Position numbers and translations under genes: made by a program. From Coptis chinensis (taxonomy: Eukaryota > Streptophyta > Magnoliopsida > Ranunculales > Ranunculaceae), in contig CM027378.1 of the NCBI GenBank assembly GCA_015680905.1, positions 86,085,501 through 86,149,500 of the forward strand: a stretch of 64,000 nucleotides of DNA, written 5' to 3'. The notes beneath the pieces were generated by a model. That model saw only the letters and a list, made by a program, of their open reading frames with translations. It was not told where the DNA came from and did not search any database. Each line of letters begins with the position of its first letter. Position 1 is the first letter of the stretch. Below are positions 58,220-64,000 of the stretch, in pieces.

Positions 58220-59106
58220 TTGCTTTGGTAAATCCGTATTCATCTTACGGTAAACTCGATAGAAATTAAGTTTTCGGTAATTGGGTATATTGATTTTAGG
58301 AGTTCAGGTCTATATCTGTTGTGCTTTATGTTTTAGATTTGTGTAAAATGCAACCTCAACTTTTTTAGTATGACCTCGTTCGCATTTTGATCTTTCTTCA
58401 TATTTTTTTTTATATTCTTGGTAACATAAAATCCATAATTTGTCCGTATTTTCTCCTTGTTGCTTAAGATGCATGGGATAGTTTGAGGTTTTGAATTCCA
58501 TAATACGTTAATAGGCTCTAAATACCCATGTAGATTTGGAAGAATTACAACGTCTTCGACACTTTGTGGTGAAACAGCATCTAGATAATTTTGACATATT
58601 TCCTACCAAATTCCTAAAAACTTGAAATTTCAAGCTTTTCCGTTAACTTTTGAAATTCTGAAAGGCCCAGTGAACTTCTTTTTTTCGTTGTTGCGTGTGC
58701 AGTGGGCTTAGTTATAGCCTGAAGCACTCAACCCCAAGTTATGAAGTTATGAAGTTATATGACCGTTCACATTTCCCACCCAATGCTTGGGATGTTTTGC
58801 TCGTGTTAATCTAGTTAATACTTAATACATCCTTAGTATTTGTAGGATCTATGCTGTGCGGGTACTGTGTATGGCTGGGGTGCAACTTGAACTCGGGGTG
58901 AACAGAACATTTTTGGTAACAACATGGATTGTCTGATGCCGCGTAGCTGCCAGTTTTGAAGTACACCAAGTAACAGAGTTGGGCATCAGCCTGGCCTCTG
59001 CCCCCTCAAGTTCTCATGTTCTAATTGTGGAGTTGAGACTGCCATCAGAGCTTGGATTCCAATAGGAGTTGAAACAAAATTAGGTAAATACCACCTTTGG
59101 GCACTA
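58220..59106. other. Intergenic, 3' flank of the prefoldin gene
   Basis: AT-rich and non-coding. No repeat or RNA gene was recognised. Confidence 0.5.
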
Positions 59107-59546
59107 GAGCATCTCTAGGTGGTAGTATCACCTCCCAAATTCTTCAAATTTACTTCCAAAACTCAGAATACTTTTGGTGAAAGCAAATTCGGTCACATTA
59201 TCTGTCTAGCCACATTTTTGTTTGCAAATTTGGGATTTCGGATGCGGATGTAGCGTGCCAGTGGTAATGTCGTGCGCCAATGCAAATGTCGTGTGGGTTT
59301 TTTTTTTTTCACTTTTTCAATTTAGTGTGACATTCGTGCGACAGTGGGAATGTCGGAATGTCGCGTGGGTTTTTATTTTTTTAACTTTTTTCAACTTGGG
59401 GCGACATTGGGAGTGTCGAGCGACTGTACTAAATGGCGCATGGGGTGAAATTTGCAAATAAAATTTGCGGCCATTTAGAATTGGTCAAAAATTTCATCCA
59501 ATTTCTTCAAATTTGAAGGTGATACTATCACTATCTAGAAATGCTC
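59107..59546. mobile_element. Tourist-like MITE
   Basis: 440 bp. The left end GAGCATCTCTAGGTGGTAGT and the inverted right end (GAGCATTTCTAGATAGTGAT on the minus strand) share about 40 bases of imperfect terminal repeat. Flanks are CTA (59104-59106) and TTA (59547-59549), close to the 3-bp TTA-type duplication of PIF/Harbinger elements. The centre holds repeated AATGTCG and GTGTCG words between T-runs. No coding capacity. Confidence 0.65.
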
Positions 59547-59549
59547 TTA

Positions 59550-61252
59550 GTGTTTGGACTTAGAAGTTTGGAACTTCGGATATAACCTATCGAGACGATT
59601 GCTACTGCACCTAATATGGTGTAAGAGCAAAAACCTACAAACTTACAAAGAGGGAGGTCCGCTGATAATTCAAGAGGGTACATTTACACAACTCACGAGA
59701 AGCTCTATTTTGTTGGCTTGAACAACAATGGTGCGGTTGGTCATACTATCCTCATCCTCTATCCCTTCTCTCCAAAAAGTGGACAACATATTTAGAGAAT
59801 AACAGCATGCCATTCTCAACATTAGGCCGAATTTGAAGTTTTGAACAATCTAATTTTAGGCTTGACAGCAACTAGTACTAGAGGGCTACAAATGGTTCAC
59901 TTAAGTGTGGGGTTTTTTACTCTCCGCGCTATTAGGGGTTAGCAATTCGGGATACGGCAAAAGTACGATACGAAAATAATTATTGACTCAAAAAACAGTA
60001 CGGTAAAAAATTCACAATACGGCAATTATGCGGTGTTTAATTAATATGTGTTTTAAACGTTTGGTTGTAAAAATTTGGAAATAAAAAATTCGTGATATTA
60101 TATTAGTAAATATTAATAATAGTTGTCATTCTTTACAACATAACAAACATATCCAAACAATTTAGCTACCAAAACATTGAAACCAATTGAACGGTCTACA
60201 TAGGTACTTTCATTTATTTGTTCTTAGATTGAAATTACACTTCAAATTTTAAAATACGTATACACTATGGTATGACAATTTAAATATTGTCCAAAAAGTA
60301 TAAAAACAAAATTTTAGGATTAATGTATCACTAAAAATGTAAGAGTGGGGGACTTAAAGTAAGAATGAGGACACAAACTACATAAAAAATTAACAAAAGC
60401 GCAACGGAATTTTTATTCATTTTTTTTAGAGTTGAATTTTTGAAAAATTCATCAAAAACCAAATAATTCGTTTAAAGACAAAAAATCGTGAATTATTTCA
60501 AATCTTTCAAACATTCTGAAATATTATACGTATATCTCTTAAAAATTCGACTCGCGAATTATTGACGAATAATTCGGTGAATTGGTAAGAAAAGATATGT
60601 GAGAGTCCACTTTATTAATTGGAGGGTAGCTTTCCCAATGTGAGTATGCGATCAGACTTTTCACAATTTAGGCCACACATCCAACACTGGGAACATCAAA
60701 CTAACATTATACTTGTATCAAGCTTCCAAGTCACCAAATGTTCTCGACCCAACTGGATTCAAGGACAATTTATGTCACTGTTCGCATATTTGATACGCAC
60801 TTTAAGTCTTTAATTAGCTGGAAAAGAAATGGGATCCAGGAACATTGGATTAAAGGAAAAATATGTCAAAAGAAAAAGAAAAAACAGAACAAATTGTTGT
60901 CAGCATATTTGATATGCATTTTAAATAGCTGGAAAATAAATGAGGTCCAGGCACATTTACATTTTAGTTTTTACCGTAGATGTCTTTGATCAATCGTTTG
61001 TTTGTGGATGGCAGCAAGGTTAGCTTTTGGTAGAGGTCTGCCAATGTTTTCACTGTATACCGCCATTTTTAGAGTGGAATAGCGGAAATGTCTGCATTTT
61101 TCAAGACACAACTTCAGGCCAAACTTGAGGTTAAATTACATGAAAAACATAGGTGGTAGTAATTTTTATTTAGATAAAACAAAAAGGACAAGTAAACACT
61201 GGACAACTAAAGGGTTTACCTACCTGACCCTTTTCTAAGTGGCAAATGATAT
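59550..61252. other. Intergenic, AT-rich
   Basis: No gene, no clear mobile element ends. A short near-repeat (GCATATTTGATACGCACTTTAA at about 60783 and GCATATTTGATATGCATTTTAA at about 60903) is visible. Confidence 0.45.
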
Positions 61253-61929
61253 ATGTGTTTTGCAAGTTCCATGCAAGATGCAACTTACTTAGAATTTTGG
61301 AAGGCAGAAATCATTAAGCAAAGAGAGTGTAATATTGAAACCATGGATCGGACTCATTACAGTATCATTAAAAGAGGACACACTGCTGAACTCAAGGAAA
61401 TTGTTACGAGAGATAATCTACTTACAGAGGTTACTTTTGCTGTTCAGTACGGGAAAAAGGATATTACCCAAGAGATCTGCAAAATCTGCCCACCACTCAT
61501 ATTCCATCGAAACTTGAAGGAGACACCGCGTTGCATGTGGCAGCAAGGGCTGGATTATCTAAGATAGTTAAGTTACTCATTTTTTACGTTAGACATATCA
61601 CATAAACGAACAAGATGTTGAAAGTGGAGTAAGAGAAGAGAACCCTGATCACAAGCTAGTGAGGATGGTTAATAAAGAGACGGATACGGCGCGGCTTTGC
61701 ATGAGGCTGTAAGAAATCATCATCTTGGGGTAGTGAAATTGTTAACCAAAGCAGATCCTCACTTTGAAAGTTTTGCTAATAATGCTAGAGATACACCGCT
61801 TTATTTGGCTGCTGAGGAAGGAATGCACGATGCTGTCTAGCAGATTTTAGAGACTTATTCATCTTCAGCTCATGGAGGGCCTTATGGTAGAACTGCATTG
61901 CATACAGCAGCAATCCACAACAGATTGGG
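61253..61929 (+). pseudogene. Ankyrin-repeat protein gene fragment
   Basis: Traces of at least four ankyrin repeats: FAVQYGKKDITQEICKICPP, then in a shifted frame DTALHVAARAGLSKIVKLLI, ALHEAVRNHHLGVVKLLTKA, DTPLYLAAEEGMHDAV and GRTALHTAAIHNRL. It resembles the N-terminal part of plant membrane ankyrin proteins (ITN1/ACD6-like), whose C-terminal PGG/transmembrane domain is absent here. Breaks: frameshift near 61525, stop near 61600, frameshift near 61690 and a TAG at about 61838. A GTAAGT splice donor follows at 61930. A likely start is ATG 61344. Dead gene or captured fragment. Confidence 0.75.
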
Positions 61930-62125
61930 TAAGTTTCGAATTCATTTCGCTCCCTATATAGGCCCTCTGTTGGTGGAATACTAGGAGTGAATTGGGACTT
62001 GGGATCAGCTGGTCTCAAGGCTGATTTTGTGCGAATAGCTTAGGGTAAGATGATCAATGTTCCAGAGAGGTAAGATGAAACTTTTGTTTTTCAAATGTCT
62101 GTCAAGAATTTCGAGAATAATGATC

Positions 62126-62505
62126 TAAACTATCTCAAAAATCGCGACTTTTATCTACAGTCCCGCAATAGTAGAATAATAATTTTTTTATGTACCTCTA
62201 GGTCTCTTTGTTCGTTTTTGTCCTATTTGAATTTGTTTTTACTATTTTACCCGCAATAGTGGAACAATAATTTTTTAAGTACCTCTAGGTCTCTTAGTTC
62301 GTTTTTGTTCTATTTGAGTTTGTTTTTACTATTTTGCCCATATATTTTCATATCTAAACTATTTTAAAAATCGCGACTTTTATCTACAGTCCCGCAATAG
62401 TGGAATAATAATTTTTTATGTCCCTCTAGGTCTCTTCGTTCGTTTTTGTCCTATTTGAATTTATTTTTACTATTTTGCCCATATATTTTCATATATTTAC
62501 AAAAA
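62126..62505. repeat. Tandem repeat next to a Helitron-like end
   Basis: Units begin CCCGCAATAGTGGAATAATAA at 62162, 62250 and 62391 and run through CCTCTAGGTCTCTT, GTTCGTTTTTGTCCTATTTGA and ACTATTTTGCCCATATA. Full units are about 141 bp; one is truncated to 88. A related CCCGCAATAGTAG occurs inverted near 63825. Confidence 0.85.
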
Positions 62506-62569
62506 TAGGTTGATTGTTGGTAAACTATTGCGGCTAAAAAGAGAGAAATCAATAGATGTGCCTATGAAA

Positions 62570-62599
62570 CACGTGCATAGCACATGACATCTTTCTAGT
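62570..62599 (+). mobile_element. Helitron-like 3' terminus
   Basis: CACGTGCATAGCACATG forms a short stem-loop (62570-62586), and CTAG follows at 62595-62598 with a T after it. This is the layout of Helitron 3' ends. The tandem array just upstream is also usual near such ends. The 5' end (TC) was not located. Confidence 0.55.
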
Positions 62600-63069
62600 A
62601 TTATTGAAGATATGGAAAATTCTGATGAAAACCACTCATATTGTACCTTTTGATAAGCCCCTTCTCCAGTCAAATTCAAATAGCTACCGCGACAAATTTG
62701 ACTTCCACATAAACAAACATAAGCTTCATACTATTTCTTACTCTGCAATAAAAAAAATAGTGATATCATCAAATGAGGAAACCATCTTCAGACATGATGA
62801 GTCATGACGAGATATAAACGGGATGTTCTTTGTCGACACTACATCAACCTATTTCAGTTTGATTTTGGGATGGAAATTTTGGGAGAATGAATTTGGGTTA
62901 TTCCAATTTTTGATTTCCAATAGTAGCGGAGGAGAGAGAGAGCAGCGAGAAGGTAAGGGTTTTTTATTGTAGAAACGAAAAGAAAAATGGTATGTTTGAC
63001 TTTTGCTACGTGGGCATGACACGTCACCAGCCACCTCAGTGTGTTGGTTGACTATGTCGATATCCTGTG

Positions 63070-63297
63070 TCAGTGTAGTATTACTCTATATATATATAGC
63101 CTATGGAACACTAGAATCTAGGAATACACATTAAATTCTAGAGACTCCTAGAACTTCTAGATTTATCCATTAATGACCACACACATGAAACATCTAGAGA
63201 CACTTGACTTACAACATATTGAAGTTCTACAAACCTTGAACTTTCTAGAATTTGATCCACTAAATTATAAATTACATTTCCAACACTCCCCAAAATT
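63070..63297 (-). mobile_element. Copia-type 3' LTR end with polypurine tract
   Basis: On the minus strand AAATTTTGGGGAG (63286-63298) directly precedes TGTTGGAAATG at 63285, the classic junction of polypurine tract and 3' LTR in plant Copia elements. A TATA-like CTATATATATATAG follows inside the LTR (about 63083-63100). The far end of the LTR and the element body were not delimited, so only part is given. Confidence 0.5.
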
Positions 63298-63637
63298 TGT
63301 AATTTCACACCAAAATGAAATTTCAAAATATATCTTCAATACTCCCCCATAATTTGGAATTTCCAATTTTTGCTCCTTCTTTGACAAGTGCCAGCCGCCT
63401 TTAATTTGCTTGCAAGTTTGCCCATTTGATGATTCTATTTTCTTGATTGCCCACATATTTGATTGCTTCTTTGACTTTGATCTCTTCATGCTTCAGTTGA
63501 AATCTTCAAGACTTACGATCATTTACTCCATGATACTCCAAGAAAATATTTCTTCTCATCCCATGCTTATTTTGGTCAAATTGTTTTACGTGACTATTTT
63601 TTTTTTACTTGATCTACCGGTATCATTATTATTCCTA
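63298..63637. other. Possible internal remnant of the Copia element
   Basis: AT-rich, no readable pol. A second GGGGGAGTAT-like stretch (minus strand, about 63338-63348) lies here. No gene seen. Confidence 0.35.
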
Positions 63638-63668
63638 CTAGCATGATGTATGTGCTCCGCACGTGTTT
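63638..63668 (-). mobile_element. Helitron-like 3' terminus on the minus strand
   Basis: Read on the minus strand: ACACGTGCGGAGCACATA (stem GTGC/GCAC), then CATCATG and CTAG followed by T. It matches the terminus at 62570-62599 in inverted orientation, with the body running to the right, off or near the window edge. It shares the CCCGCAATAGTAG word with the other copy. Confidence 0.5.
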
Positions 63669-64000
63669 TTTGTTGTTGAATCTAAATGACATACTTGTCC
63701 TTAATATTAATTCAAATTTATTTGAACTTTTTGATTTGGGTTTGTGTAATTTAATTAACATAGCAAAGACAAAACTGTACATAAAAAAAAATCGAAGAGT
63801 CACATATAAACAAATAATAAACTACTATTGCGGGACCAGTTCAGACCCGCGATCTTTAAAGTAGTTTAAGATAATCATATTGGCTTTGTTTGCCATTTTC
63901 GGAGGGGAAGCATTTTGTTTTGATATTACTCCAAAACCGGCATCGGAATTTGTTTTTCTAGGAAAATAGATGCATCTGCTTTGTGCTATCCGCCATTTGA

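Noticed and set aside
62126-62505. Tandem repeats as a CRISPR array
   Set aside because: Units are 88-141 bp, contiguous and diverged with no unique spacers, in a plant genome.
63084-63100. CTATATATATATAG as a Helitron 5' end
   Set aside because: It lies where the TATA box of the Copia-type LTR is expected, and the polypurine-LTR junction at 63285 explains the region better.
1-64000. tRNA, rRNA or other structural RNA genes
   Set aside because: No cloverleaf, A/B box pair or rRNA core was recognised by eye; a covariance-model scan would be needed to exclude small ones.

Overview
The window is nuclear DNA from a flowering plant, most likely a eudicot. It holds intron-containing genes with plant-type GT-AG splice sites, plant Ty3/gypsy and Copia retrotransposons, MULE, hAT and Tourist-like DNA transposons and Helitron-like ends. 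There is no sign of bacterial gene organisation. The species cannot be named from the sequence.

Positions 1-28314 are a nest of Athila-lineage Ty3/gypsy sequence. One minus-strand Athila-like element (B) runs from a 5' LTR at 24482-25870 through gag, protease and pol (18246-23766) and two 3' ORFs to a polypurine tract and truncated LTR at 2176-2712. That LTR is followed, in tandem, by the leader and gag of another copy (1-2175). A third copy (C) lies on the plus strand at 25872-28314, so it forms a large inverted repeat with 2677-5855. A complete Tat/Retand-type element (Retand1, 7057-16695, target duplication TACCT) is inserted in the second Athila ORF and splits it into 16701-17192 and 6494-7056.

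Positions 28315-47021 are a threefold tandem repeat just upstream of the first host gene. Each unit carries a 0.5-kb non-autonomous hAT-like element (TIR TAGGGATGTAAAT, 8-bp target duplication TGTGATAC) and about 1.35 kb of unclassified sequence. The first two units also carry a decayed minus-strand MULE transposase. A second Retand-type element (Retand2, 28424-37741, target duplication ATACC) sits inside the first hAT copy. Both Retand elements carry an antisense, intron-containing gene between pol and the 3' LTR, and both introns lie at the same places in the two copies. The third repeat unit holds an almost perfect 46-bp hairpin.

Positions 47022-64000 are the gene-bearing part. A DRIP-type RING E3 ubiquitin ligase (47472-52414, seven coding exons, 407 aa) and prefoldin subunit 4 (57687-58219, three coding exons, 126 aa) both read as intact on the plus strand. 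Between them are two solo LTRs with perfect 5-bp target duplications. Downstream are a Tourist-like MITE, a broken ankyrin-repeat gene, Helitron-like 3' termini with a tandem array, and the 3' end of a Copia element.

All transposon coding regions are broken by stops or frameshifts. The two host genes do unrelated housekeeping or stress work (ubiquitin ligation; chaperoning of actin and tubulin), and nothing suggests they act together.
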